From Novosphingobium sp. PhB165 (GTDB lineage: Bacteria; Pseudomonadota; Alphaproteobacteria; Sphingomonadales; Sphingomonadaceae): a stretch of DNA of 64,000 nt. The notes under the pieces were generated by a model, which was not told the origin of the DNA, searched no databases, and worked only from the letters and a program-made list of their open reading frames with translations. A program made the translations under genes and the position numbers. This document shows, piece by piece, positions 17,999 to 26,923 of this stretch. Position 1 is the first letter of the stretch. Each line of letters opens with the position of its first letter. Where the stretch lies: assembly GCF_004341845.1 (NCBI RefSeq), contig NZ_SLVB01000003.1, positions 186,001 to 250,000 on the forward strand, read 5' to 3'.

Positions 17999-18221
17999 CT
18001 TTGCGCCTTTGCGCCTTTGCGCGATTCCTCTTTCCTTTTTTTCTTCTCCGCGCCTCCGCGCCTCCGCGTGAACCCTTCGAAGGCGTCGATTCTCGGGTCA
18101 AGGACTCGGTAGACGCCACACGGACAAGTCAGGTTGCCTGGAAAGAAATCGTTTCACGCGGAGGCGCGGAGACGCGGAGAAGAAAAAGGGAGGAATCGCG
18201 CAAAGGCGCAAAGGCGCAAAG
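17999..18221. repeat. Large near-perfect inverted repeat built from GCAAAGGC and GCGGAGGC units
   Basis: Arms of about 70 bp (17999-18072 and 18153-18221) are reverse complements with only a few differences, separated by about 80 bp. Each arm is itself internally repetitive: a run of GCAAAGGC-type 9-mers, a purine-rich stretch and a run of GGAGGCGC-type 9-mers. A shorter degenerate piece of the same element is at 17887-17905. No gene lies between 17763 and 18327; the whole gap is this element plus flanks and the FAAL terminator. It has no transposase and no obvious target duplication. Confidence 0.85.
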
Positions 18222-18327
18222 ATTTGGTTCTGCTTTGGAGGCGATTTTCGTCTCTTGCTCCTTGGGGTGGACGCAATGTTCCCGGGACTGCGGCTTCGCC
18301 GCGAGGGTTCCATTTCTGCGCCCGATT

Positions 18328-19614
18328 TCAGTCCGTCGCTTGCTCGCGCTCTTCCCACTTTGGATAGGCGGGTAAAGTCACCAGCAGCAGGCCGCTCACC
18401 ACACAGCCGATCACGCCGGCCCAGAGGAACGGGCCATAATTGCCGGCCTTGTCGTAAACGACGCCCGCCAGCCATGGGCCCAGTCCCGACGCGAAAGCGA
18501 CCATCGCGGCCATCACACCGTAGATCGCGCCGAAGTGTCGCATGCCCGCATATCCGGCGGTGAGATAGGCACAGATCTGCGTCTTCGTCCCCGCCGCATA
18601 GCCGTTGACCAGCAGGCCGAAAATCACCGCCGCCGTCGAATTGATCGCCCCGATCAGCACGAGGAAAGTCACCGCCGTAACCCCCATTGTCACGCCGCCG
18701 ATCCAGTTCGGCCGGTAGCGGTCAAGCAGCGCGCCGGTCACCAGCTTGCCGATAATGCCAGCGACCCCGGTCAGCGCGGTAAGCCACGCCGCGTTGGTGC
18801 GGGTTACGCCGGCTTCGGTCAGGATCGGGAAAAGGTGGATGCCCAGCCCCACGGTCAGCACCATGACCAGGAACGTCGACAGGCCCAGCTGCCACATCGC
18901 CCGGCTGCGCAGCGCCTCGCGCGGGGTAAGGCCCGGCAAGTGCAGCGTGCTGCGCGCCGCGACCACTCCGCCCGACTTCTGCGCCGCCCGGCGGGCGCGG
19001 TCGTGCACGTCGTAAAGGAACAGCGCGCAGAGCAGCAGCGTGAGCCCGCCCCAGCCGATCGCGAACCAGACGAACGCACCGCGCCATCCGGTGTAGTCGA
19101 TCAGGAAGTTGCCGAGCGGGGGGACGACTGCCTGCGCCACCGCCGTTCCCGCCACGGTCACGCCAAGCGCAAGGCCCCTGCCCTTCTCGAACAGCCCCGC
19201 GACCGCCGTGGTCCAGACAGTCGACTTGATCGAGGTGACGACAAGGCCGAACACGCCCCACATCACCAGCCACTGCACCTCGGAGCCATTGGCCAGCGCG
19301 AAGGCGCTCATCGAGATCATGACCAGCACGATCCCCGGCAGCGCCAGTCGGCGCGATCCCATGCGGTCGATCAACGCGCCGTAAAACGGCGAAAGCAGCG
19401 CGGTGACGAAGGTCGCAATCCCGGGCCCGGCCGAAAGCACTGAGCGGCTCCAGCCGAATTCCTTGCCCAGTGGCTCGAAAAACAACCCCGTCGCCGCCAG
19501 CAGCACCGAGAAGAACGAGAAACCGACTGACGAGGCGAGAACGAGCGTCCAGCCCGAACGCCATTCCTGCCTCTGGTCGGCCGGTACCGGCCGGACCCTA
19601 TCCGGTGCGTGCAT
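18328..19614 (-). CDS. MFS transporter, monocarboxylate-transporter-like
   Basis: 428 residues with 12 predicted helices. The helix 2-3 loop reads GALIDRMGSRR (MFS signature A) and the pattern FGWSRSVLSAGPGI near the start is typical of the OFA/MCT-like branch that moves organic acids. The start at 19614 follows a GGGAGAG ribosome binding site and begins MHAPDRVRP; an in-frame extension to 19902 is not hydrophobic and was rejected. Substrate unknown. It faces the inverted-repeat region downstream. Confidence 0.85.
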   Translation of the reverse strand: MHAPDRVRPVPADQRQEWRSGWTLVLASSVGFSFFSVLLAATGLFFEPLGKEFGWSRSVLSAGPGIATFVTALLSPFYGALIDRMGSRRLALPGIVLVMISMSAFALANGSEVQWLVMWGVFGLVVTSIKSTVWTTAVAGLFEKGRGLALGVTVAGTAVAQAVVPPLGNFLIDYTGWRGAFVWFAIGWGGLTLLLCALFLYDVHDRARRAAQKSGGVVAARSTLHLPGLTPREALRSRAMWQLGLSTFLVMVLTVGLGIHLFPILTEAGVTRTNAAWLTALTGVAGIIGKLVTGALLDRYRPNWIGGVTMGVTAVTFLVLIGAINSTAAVIFGLLVNGYAAGTKTQICAYLTAGYAGMRHFGAIYGVMAAMVAFASGLGPWLAGVVYDKAGNYGPFLWAGVIGCVVSGLLLVTLPAYPKWEEREQATD

Positions 19615-19703
19615 TGTTCTCTCCCTTGGAAGAGAACCTAGGGCCAAAGGCGGAAACGCCAATCGCCCCGGCGATAGTGCGAACCGGCGCGGGACCGCCG
19701 ATC

Positions 19704-20168
19704 TCAGATGGTGCGGTGCAATTCCAGATAGTCGCGCGGGATGCTGAGCGCGTCCTTGGCGACTTGCGTCTCGCGCAGGAACAGCACCAGCGCCGCCAGC
19801 AAGAGCACGATCGAAGCCAGGAAGATCATCGCCGCCACCCCGTGAAGGTCCAGCCCGGCAATGCCTTGCAGGAACAGCACCGCTACGGTCGTACCGATGC
19901 ACAGCGCCGAAAGCACCATGAAGCGGATGGCCTTGGTGATGATGGTAATGCGCCTGTCGACCAGCCGGATTTCCAGCACGATCATGTCGTGCTCCGGCCC
20001 CTCGGTCACATTGTGCCGCCCTTGCAACTCGCGCGCGCGGTCAACCACGCGCCCGAGCCGGGTGGAAAGGATGTTGAGGATATTGCCGATTGCAACAAGC
20101 ACGAACACCGGCGTCAGGGCCAACTGGATAGTCTGGACGATCATGGTGTCGGTTATTGCAAAGGTCAT
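19704..20168 (-). CDS. DUF2721 family membrane protein
   Basis: 154 residues with three hydrophobic segments: one at the N-terminus (LALTPVFVLVAIGNILNIL) and two in the C-terminal half. NILSTRLGRVVDRAREL followed by RRITIITKAIRFMVLSALC is the pattern of DUF2721. Function unknown. The start directly abuts the stop of manA, so it is co-translated as the third gene of the manC-manA unit, although a role in mannose metabolism is not implied. Confidence 0.85.
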   Translation of the reverse strand: MTFAITDTMIVQTIQLALTPVFVLVAIGNILNILSTRLGRVVDRARELQGRHNVTEGPEHDMIVLEIRLVDRRITIITKAIRFMVLSALCIGTTVAVLFLQGIAGLDLHGVAAMIFLASIVLLLAALVLFLRETQVAKDALSIPRDYLELHRTI

Positions 20169-20984
20169 TCAGGCTGCACAGGCCCTTGCCAGCAAGTAGA
20201 CCCCGTTGTCCGCAAATTCGACGCTGGCCAGCGAGGTCGCCAGCGCGCAGCCGCCGGGAGCGACCAGTTCTCCGCCGATTTTCACAGATTCCTCGCGCGG
20301 AATGACCAGCACGGCATCGGGATAACGGGCGGCGATTTCCGGCGAAGGAGCGCCGACAACCTGATCGAGCAGGAACAGCGGCCCATCGACCAGCGATTGC
20401 GTTTCCCGCACGGGAACGCGCTTGTGCCAGCGCGCCAGATCGTAGGTCTCGCCCTTCGATACGGCCATGCCCTCGTCCAGATGGAGTTCGCGCGGGCGGC
20501 CGTAGTCATAGAGGCGGTAGGTGATGTCGCTGTTCTGCTGCACCTCGATCAGGCTGACCCCCGCGCCGATGGCGTGGACGGTGTTGGCCGGAATATAGAA
20601 GAAGTCGCCGGGCTGCACCTCGTGCCAGGTCATCAGCCCCTCGATCGAACCATCGAGCGAGGCGGCGCGCATGGCCTCTTGCGAGATCGGCGCGTCGAAG
20701 CCGATACCGAGCTTGGCGCCGGGCTCGGCCGCGACGATCAGCCAGCACTCTTCCTTGCCCTGACGGCCCAGCCCCTTGGCAATCGTTTGCGCATCGCTCG
20801 GGTGCACCTGCACCGAAAGCTTTTCGCTGGTAAAAATGTACTTCACCAGAAGGTCGGGGAGCGCCGCCGGGGGCTCGAACCAGACCTCGCCGATGCGCTC
20901 ACCTTCGGGCGCGACGAAAGGCGCGGGCAAGACGTCCCTGCCCCAGGGCTTCTCGACTCCGCGGATCGCGAGTGCGGCAGTCAT
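20169..20984 (-). CDS. manA: Class I mannose-6-phosphate isomerase
   Basis: 271 residues, the compact bacterial form. It interconverts fructose-6-phosphate and mannose-6-phosphate using zinc. The cupin metal site is visible: LSVQVHPSD, KEECWLIV, and the signature YIPANTVHAIGAGVSLIEVQ followed by NSDITYRLYDYGR. It lies 11 bp downstream of the mannose-1-phosphate guanylyltransferase gene, so the two supply GDP-mannose for polysaccharide or glycolipid synthesis. Confidence 0.92.
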   Translation of the reverse strand: MTAALAIRGVEKPWGRDVLPAPFVAPEGERIGEVWFEPPAALPDLLVKYIFTSEKLSVQVHPSDAQTIAKGLGRQGKEECWLIVAAEPGAKLGIGFDAPISQEAMRAASLDGSIEGLMTWHEVQPGDFFYIPANTVHAIGAGVSLIEVQQNSDITYRLYDYGRPRELHLDEGMAVSKGETYDLARWHKRVPVRETQSLVDGPLFLLDQVVGAPSPEIAARYPDAVLVIPREESVKIGGELVAPGGCALATSLASVEFADNGVYLLARACAA

Positions 20985-20995
20985 TGTTCTATCCC

Positions 20996-22087
20996 TTACT
21001 GGTTCACGGCGCCGGAAAGCTTGCCGACTTTCTGCACGCCTTCAACGGTGGTGACGAGCACCTCGTTCCCGTCGATCACGACCACCACGTTGGACAGCCC
21101 GATCACCGAGACGCGCGGCCCGTCGCTGTCGACCAGCACATTGGTGCAGTCGACCAGTTCGGCCTCGCCCGCGCCGCGCACCGAATTGCCGCTGCCGTCA
21201 CGGTCGAGTGCATCGTGCAGCGCCTGCCAGTTGCCGATGTCCGACCAGTCCATGTCGGCCGGCACCATCGCGGCGCGACTGGTGTTCTCCATCACCGCAT
21301 AATCGACCGAATCGCTTTCGACTTCGGCAAACGTCGCGGCATCGGGGTGGAAGCGGTGGCCGTCCGCCGCGCCCTTCTCGACCGCTTCGCGGACTTTGGC
21401 GGCGATCTCGGGCCGGTGCGCGGCGAGTTCGGCCATGAAGTCGCCCACGCGGAAGGCGAAGATGCCGCCGTTCCAGGCGTAGTTGCCGTCCTCAAGGAAA
21501 GCCTGCGCGCGAACGAGGTCTGGCTTCTCGACGAACTGGGCGGTGCGGAAACCGGGGGTGCCTTCGATGGCCTCGCCGCGCTTCAGGTAGCCGAAGCCGG
21601 TCTCGGGCCGGGTCGCCTCGATACCGAAGGAGACCAGCCAGCCTTCGGAGGCAAGCGCCGCCGCCGCACAGGCGACATCGGCGAAGACCTCGGGACGGCC
21701 GATATGGTGGTCGCTCGGGCAGACCAGCATCACCGCGTCCTCGGGCAGGCGGCAGGCGGCGAGCGCGATGGCGGCCGCGGTGTTGCGCGCGGCGGGCTCG
21801 ACGATCACGGTCGCCCCCGGCGCCGCGGCCAGCTGCGCCTCGACATGTTCGAGGTGCTTGGCGCCCGTCACCACCACCGGCGCGGCAAAGCCCTGCGCCG
21901 CCGGGCAGCGCGCGAGACTCGCCTCGAACAGCGTGGTCTCGCCCACCAAGGGCAGGAACGGCTTGGGACGATCGGCACGGCTGCGCGGCCACAGCCGCGT
22001 ACCGTTGCCGCCGCAGAGAATGACCGGAACGATCTGGGGCATGGGAAGTGAAGCATCTCGCGAAGAAAGAGACATGGGAATCGCCAT
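20996..22087 (-). CDS. manC: Mannose-1-phosphate guanylyltransferase
   Basis: 363 residues; only the nucleotidyltransferase domain is present, without the PMI domain of bifunctional ManC. It makes GDP-mannose from GTP and mannose-1-phosphate. Motifs: VILCGGNGTRLWPRSR (nucleotide loop), RPKPFLPL, VCPSDHHI, FVEKPD, YAWNGGIFAF and DMDWSDIGNW. The start at 22087 has a GAAGGA ribosome binding site; an internal ATG at 22042 matches the family N-terminus but lacks one. manA follows. A phosphomannomutase is not in the window. Confidence 0.9.
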   Translation of the reverse strand: MAIPMSLSSRDASLPMPQIVPVILCGGNGTRLWPRSRADRPKPFLPLVGETTLFEASLARCPAAQGFAAPVVVTGAKHLEHVEAQLAAAPGATVIVEPAARNTAAAIALAACRLPEDAVMLVCPSDHHIGRPEVFADVACAAAALASEGWLVSFGIEATRPETGFGYLKRGEAIEGTPGFRTAQFVEKPDLVRAQAFLEDGNYAWNGGIFAFRVGDFMAELAAHRPEIAAKVREAVEKGAADGHRFHPDAATFAEVESDSVDYAVMENTSRAAMVPADMDWSDIGNWQALHDALDRDGSGNSVRGAGEAELVDCTNVLVDSDGPRVSVIGLSNVVVVIDGNEVLVTTVEGVQKVGKLSGAVNQ

Positions 22088-22134
22088 ACCGGTCCTTCGG
22101 TGCAATGCAACGACGGCGTCACGGTGCATCCCCG

Positions 22135-22971
22135 CTAATCACCGTCACTCTGGCCCGCGAGGAACCAGCGCTGGCGCCAGCCATAGTCCGCTTCGACCGG
22201 GTTTCCGGCAGCGTCGCGCGCCGGGCGGAAACGGAAGCGTTCGGCGGCAAGATGGCAAGTTATGCGGTCGGCCTCGGCATCGGGGCTCGGCTGCGAGACC
22301 CGGCAGGACGTCACCGTCCCGTCGGTACCGACGCGCAGGATGACGACGACCTGATGGCCGAGCCTGAGATCGTGACTGGCGCGGGGGAAGTCGCGTGCCG
22401 AATTGATATCGCCTGCGATTTTTACCGGTTGGACCGCGATACCGCCACCGCCTGTCCCGGAGCCCTCCTTGCCCGCGCCGAGGCCTAGGCCGGAGGGGCT
22501 CGCTCCGACAGCATTGTCCCGGCCGGTTCCGACCACCGGCGGCGCCTCGATCGGCAGGACCGGCACCGCAGCTTTGGGAAGAGCGGCATCGCGCGGTGTC
22601 GCTCGCTTCCCCGATGCACCCGCTGTGCCCGCTTTCGACGTGGTTTCAGGACGATGCGGCGGTTCGAGCGGCATGTCAAAAGTCTGCGTGACGGTCCGCG
22701 CCACATCGGCCACGAATTGCGGCGCGAACGCGCGCACGAGGACGATGACAGCCAGGACGTGCAGCACGATCACCAGAGCCGCCACCCCCAGCCTTATGCG
22801 CCGTGGCGGCCTGAGATCGGCCGCTGTTGCCTCCGGTGCCATGCCCACCCGATGCCACGGCGACCGTGTAGGAGGCAAGGACACGTCGACAAGACGAGGC
22901 CCGGCAAGGGAAGAGCCAGAACGGGCTTTGACAGGATCGGCCGGCGGATCCATTCTCATTACCGAACCCAT
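22135..22971 (-). CDS. tonB: Energy transducer TonB
   Basis: 278 residues from the ATG at 22971 (starts at 22959, 22953 and 22842 are also possible; the frame stays open to 23307 but that part overlaps the divergent hydrolase). One transmembrane helix (GVAALVIVLHVLAVIVLV) is followed by a proline/glycine-rich periplasmic linker and a TonB C-terminal domain: HQVVVILRVGTDGTVTSC, then FRFRPARDAAGNPV. TonB passes proton-motive energy from ExbBD to outer-membrane receptors. exbB/exbD are not adjacent. A TonB-dependent receptor lies 2 kb away on the other strand. Confidence 0.82.
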   Translation of the reverse strand: MGSVMRMDPPADPVKARSGSSLAGPRLVDVSLPPTRSPWHRVGMAPEATAADLRPPRRIRLGVAALVIVLHVLAVIVLVRAFAPQFVADVARTVTQTFDMPLEPPHRPETTSKAGTAGASGKRATPRDAALPKAAVPVLPIEAPPVVGTGRDNAVGASPSGLGLGAGKEGSGTGGGGIAVQPVKIAGDINSARDFPRASHDLRLGHQVVVILRVGTDGTVTSCRVSQPSPDAEADRITCHLAAERFRFRPARDAAGNPVEADYGWRQRWFLAGQSDGD

Positions 22972-23032
22972 GTTCCCCAATGCGACGCCGATTCGTCGCC
23001 GAGAGGGAACAGGGAGGGGAGGAAACAGACGC

Positions 23033-23764
23033 ATGAAGGGTTTCGAATCCCTCGAATGCGAGCATGACGACGTGGTTCTGCGCGGCCTTCTGGTGCGCCC
23101 GGATGCGGGCGTATCGCATGCCCCTGCTCCCGGCGGCGCCGTGCTGATGTTCCCCGGTGCCACCGGCCCCAGCGACAGCTTCTTCCAGGCGATGCGCGAA
23201 ATTGCAGCCGGCGGACGACTGGTCGTCGCGCCCGACATGTACGGCGTTGGCGCCGATCTCTCCACGAACGCGGCGGCGGGCACGTACTTTGCCGCGCTCA
23301 TGGCCAAGCCGGCGCTACTGCGCGAACGATTGCTCGTCTGGTTCGAGCGCGTGCGCGCCCTGCCCGATGTCGATCCCGAACGGATTGCCGCGATAGGCTA
23401 CTGCTTCGGCGGCAAGTGCGTGCTCGAACTCGCCCGCAGCGGCGCGCCGGTGCGCAGTGTCACCAGCTTCCACGGGTTGCTCGGCACCCATGCCCCCGCC
23501 CAGCCCGGCGCCGTGCGCGCACGAGTCGCAGTCTGGACCGGGGGCGAGGATCCTTACGCCCCGCCCGCCGATGTCGAGGCGCTGCGCGCTGAACTGGACG
23601 CAGCCGGCGTCGACTATCAACTCACCCTGTTCGCGAAGGTCGCGCATGCCTTCACCGATCCTGACCATGACGGTATCGCCCCGGGGATCGCCTATGACCG
23701 AACAGCACACCGGATTGCCTGGAACGGAACAATTGCGCTGCTGGAGGAAAGTATCGACCTCTGA
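23033..23764 (+). CDS. Dienelactone hydrolase family protein
   Basis: 243 residues. An alpha/beta hydrolase with a cysteine nucleophile in IGYCFGGKCV, the hallmark of dienelactone hydrolases; the catalytic Asp lies in WTGGEDPYAP and the His in KVAHAFTDPDHDG. Classical members open dienelactones in chloroaromatic degradation, but many relatives act on other esters. No chlorocatechol genes are near. The start at 23033 follows GGAGGGGAGGAAAC. An in-frame extension to 22403 overlaps tonB and was rejected. Confidence 0.88.
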   Translation: MKGFESLECEHDDVVLRGLLVRPDAGVSHAPAPGGAVLMFPGATGPSDSFFQAMREIAAGGRLVVAPDMYGVGADLSTNAAAGTYFAALMAKPALLRERLLVWFERVRALPDVDPERIAAIGYCFGGKCVLELARSGAPVRSVTSFHGLLGTHAPAQPGAVRARVAVWTGGEDPYAPPADVEALRAELDAAGVDYQLTLFAKVAHAFTDPDHDGIAPGIAYDRTAHRIAWNGTIALLEESIDL

Positions 23765-24163
23765 GCAACGCCAAGGTGTCTCCTGGAGGCAACTCTTCCT
23801 GGAAAGAAATGCAGAAGGCTCATCGGAAGAATTGCACAGTCCCCGTTCGAACGATACTTTCCAACTTAGGCACAGAATCAAGGTGCATACGGACAACTAC
23901 CCAGAACATGCCGAATTTCGGCGCTGCCCGATCTTGGGCAGGTTTCAGGGCGGGACTTAAGCAAGAGTGCCGGCAAACCGGCACCGGAATACGGTACCAG
24001 GGGGAGCGTGAATGGCCGGCCGACCCATCGTCGGCCCACACCTTCCAGAGAATGTCGAAGAAGCCGCGGATGCGCCTGACCGGCAAGAGCCGGCGCCGCA
24101 TACCTTTCCGCTGAAAGCGGGGCGGCCTGCGTGAGAACATGGTTTCCGGAGGAGAGGATCAAG
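23765..24163. other. 399-bp gap upstream of the TonB-dependent receptor; no gene seen
   Basis: The stretch is less GC-rich than its neighbours and has no convincing ORF. It holds two tight hairpins: CTGCCC-N6-GGGCAG at 23924-23941 and GTGCCGG-CAAA-CCGGCAC at 23967-23984. They may be the terminator of the hydrolase gene and/or a structured leader of the receptor mRNA. No known riboswitch consensus was recognised. Confidence 0.5.
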
Positions 24164-26833
24164 ATGATTTCAAGGAATTTCAGGACTTCGCTGATGCTGG
24201 GCGTGGCTTCCGTGGGGGCGGCTGCGGGACTGATCGCGGCATCGCCGGCCATGGCGCAGGATGCCCCTCAGGAATCGGCACGACGCGAAAGTCCGACGAT
24301 CAATCCCGGAGACATCATCGTTACCGCACGGCGTACCGAGGAACGCCTGCAGGACGTGCCTATCTCGATCACCGTGTTCAACCAGGAACAGCTCAACAAC
24401 CGCAACGTCGTGAGCGCGGCCGACCTTGCGACCAGCACGCCTTCACTGTCGGCGAACACCAACTTCGGCTCGCAGAACTCGTCGTTCGCGATCCGCGGCT
24501 TCGTGCAGGATCTGGGCACGGCACCGTCGGTGGGCGTCTACTTCGCCGACGTGGTGGCGCCGCGCGGTGCTTCGAACGGCCTCCCCTCGGGTGACGGCGC
24601 GGGTCCGGGCGCCTTCTTCGATCTTCAGAACGTGCAGGTGCTGAAAGGTCCGCAGGGCACGCTGTTCGGCCGCAACACCACTGGCGGCGCCGTGCTGCTG
24701 GTGCCCAACCGGCCGACCGACACGTTCGAAGGCTACGTCTCCGGCTCGATCGGCAATTACGACATGCGCCGCGTCCAGGCCGTCCTGAATGTTCCGCTCT
24801 CCGATACGTTCAAGGTGCGTCTCGGTGTCGACCGCATGAAGCGCGACGGCTACCTGCACAATAACAGCGGCGTCGGCCCCAAGGACTTCAACGACGTCGA
24901 CTATGTCGCAGCGCGCCTCAGCGTAATCGCCGACCTGACGCCCGACCTCGAAAACTACATGATCGCCACCTATTCGCGTTCGGATACGCATGGTGACGCG
25001 CAGAAGCTGATCGCGGCGGACCCGGCCTACAGCCTCGGCCACTTCGCCAGCGAACAGCTGACGCCGGGCAGCCCCAACTATCAGGGCTCCGGCTTCTACG
25101 ACTTCGCGCAGGATCTGCAGGACCCGCGCTCGCTGCTCACCGTCTGGCAGATCATTAACACCACCACCTGGCATGCCAGCGACACGCTGACGATCAAGAA
25201 CGTCGCCAGCTACGGCCAATTGACGGATACCTTCAGAAACCCGATCTTCGGCACTGCCTTTGAAACGCCTGCGATCGCACAGATCGGCATCCCGAGCTAT
25301 CGCTTCGGCTTCGCCAGCAGCCAGCCGCTGCCCGGCCGTCACACGGCGGACGAATCGACGTTCACCGAGGAATTCCAGATCCAGGGCCGTTCCAGCAACG
25401 ACAAGCTGAACTGGCAGACTGGCGCTTATCTGGAAGCGGTCGAGCCGCTCTCGCTCGTCGGCTCCAAGTCGCCGGTGATCCAGAGCTGCGCCAATTCCGC
25501 CGCGCTGGCGGCCAGCCAGTGCTATGACGTTCTCAGCTTCCTCTCGACACTCGCCGGCGGCTCTTCCGCACCGGCCGGCGCGATCAACACCACGGCGGGC
25601 CGCACATCGTTCCACAACGTAGGCCTCTATGCCCAGGCGACCTACAAGTTCACCGACCAGTTCAAGCTGACCGGCGGCTTCCGCTACACCTGGGACCGTG
25701 AGAACAACACCAGCGTCCAAACCACCACGATCACCGGCTTCCCGTTCAGTCTCCCGACCTTCCAGCCGTTGCCGGCGGGTCCGATCTTCACGTCCTGTAC
25801 TTACCCCGACGCACCGGTGCAGGACCCGAGCGCGGAGAACGGTTGCCGCCGCGACCTCAAACAGAAGTCTTCGGCACCCACCTGGCTGATCGACTTTGAC
25901 TACACGCCGACGCAGGACATTCTGGTCTATGCGAAGTATGCCCGCGGTTATCGTGCCGGTGGCATCGCGCCGAACGTGACGGCGTCTTTCGCGACGTTCG
26001 ATCCCGAAAAGGTGGACGCTTTCGAAATCGGCACCAAGACGAGCTGGCATGGTTCGATGCCGGGCAACTTCAACGTCGCGGGCTTCTATAACAAGTTCGC
26101 AGACCAGCAGCTCCAGGTCGGCTTCAACGCCAACCCCTGCCAGTCCACCGATGCCGCAGGAAACTGCATCTCCGCGCCGGTTTCGCCCACGGCGGCCCCG
26201 GTCAATGCAGGCAAATCGCGCATCTGGGGCATCGAAGTAGACGCCTCGATCAGCCCGTTCCAGGGTCTGTTGCTACAGGCAGGCTACACCTACCTCAACA
26301 CCAAGCTGACTTCGGCCAAGACCTTCTCGCTCGACCCCGGCTCGCCCTATGTGCTCTCGGGCACTTACCTTGTGGGTGATCCGCTGGCGCTGTCGCCGAA
26401 GAACAAGGTCACCATCTCGGGCACGTACACGCTGCCGCTGCCCGACAGCGTGGGCAAGGTCTCGTTCGGCTTGACCTATACGCATACCGACAAGATGCTG
26501 GCGAACACCGGCAACCGCTTCTACGCGGGCTGCAACGGGACCGCCAACCAGAACATGCCGAACTGCCAGCCGGGTGCGGTGTCCGATCCGGCGACTGTCG
26601 CCTATATTCAGAGCCTGACGTTCCTGCAGCCGACCGACTTGCTGAACGTCAACGTCAACTGGGACAATATTGCGGGAACGCCGATCGATGCGGGCTTCTT
26701 CGCGAGCAACGTGACCAACGAAAAGTACTACTCGTTCTTCCCGGGCCTCTCGACCGGCACCGGCTTCGAGACCGCTTCGGTCGGCGCGCCGCGCATGTAT
26801 GGCTTCACTCTGAAGTATCACTTCGGAGGCTGA
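24164..26833 (+). CDS. TonB-dependent outer-membrane receptor
   Basis: 889 residues. A signal peptide ends at SPAMAQ; the TonB-box/plug start reads GDIIVTARRTEERLQDVPISITV, the form typical of sphingomonad receptors. The plug contains SSFAIRGF, the late plug motif NVQVLKGPQGTLFGRNTTGG is intact (positions about 160-180), and the barrel ends in an aromatic residue run (FTLKYHFGG). These receptors import large or scarce substrates using TonB energy; the ligand is unknown. The start at 24164 has GGAGGAGAGG upstream. It lies next to the IclR-linked catabolic cluster but is separated from it by two terminators. Confidence 0.93.
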   Translation: MISRNFRTSLMLGVASVGAAAGLIAASPAMAQDAPQESARRESPTINPGDIIVTARRTEERLQDVPISITVFNQEQLNNRNVVSAADLATSTPSLSANTNFGSQNSSFAIRGFVQDLGTAPSVGVYFADVVAPRGASNGLPSGDGAGPGAFFDLQNVQVLKGPQGTLFGRNTTGGAVLLVPNRPTDTFEGYVSGSIGNYDMRRVQAVLNVPLSDTFKVRLGVDRMKRDGYLHNNSGVGPKDFNDVDYVAARLSVIADLTPDLENYMIATYSRSDTHGDAQKLIAADPAYSLGHFASEQLTPGSPNYQGSGFYDFAQDLQDPRSLLTVWQIINTTTWHASDTLTIKNVASYGQLTDTFRNPIFGTAFETPAIAQIGIPSYRFGFASSQPLPGRHTADESTFTEEFQIQGRSSNDKLNWQTGAYLEAVEPLSLVGSKSPVIQSCANSAALAASQCYDVLSFLSTLAGGSSAPAGAINTTAGRTSFHNVGLYAQATYKFTDQFKLTGGFRYTWDRENNTSVQTTTITGFPFSLPTFQPLPAGPIFTSCTYPDAPVQDPSAENGCRRDLKQKSSAPTWLIDFDYTPTQDILVYAKYARGYRAGGIAPNVTASFATFDPEKVDAFEIGTKTSWHGSMPGNFNVAGFYNKFADQQLQVGFNANPCQSTDAAGNCISAPVSPTAAPVNAGKSRIWGIEVDASISPFQGLLLQAGYTYLNTKLTSAKTFSLDPGSPYVLSGTYLVGDPLALSPKNKVTISGTYTLPLPDSVGKVSFGLTYTHTDKMLANTGNRFYAGCNGTANQNMPNCQPGAVSDPATVAYIQSLTFLQPTDLLNVNVNWDNIAGTPIDAGFFASNVTNEKYYSFFPGLSTGTGFETASVGAPRMYGFTLKYHFGG

Positions 26834-26842
26834 GCCGGGTTC

Positions 26843-26867
26843 GGGAATGCACCCATGGTGCATTCCC
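26843..26867 (+). terminator. Hairpin directly after the TonB-dependent receptor
   Basis: 11-bp perfect arms (26843-26853 and 26857-26867) around a CAT loop, 10 bp after the stop codon. It has no clear T tract and may work together with the next hairpin. Confidence 0.6.
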
Positions 26868-26880
26868 ACTCGCCAAGACG

Positions 26881-26917
26881 AAAAAGGAAGGGCCGTACGC
26901 GCTGGCGTGCGGCCCTT
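26881..26917 (-). terminator. Terminator of the first APH-fold gene, probably bidirectional
   Basis: A 13-bp stem with one G-U pair (26888-26900 with 26905-26917). On the minus strand it is followed by CCTTTTT, which suits the end of the phosphotransferase gene that stops at 26924. Confidence 0.75.
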
Positions 26918-26923
26918 CTCTCG

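Noticed and set aside
17999..18221. Insertion sequence
   Set aside because: Inverted arms but no transposase, and the region between them is only 80 bp without an ORF of note.
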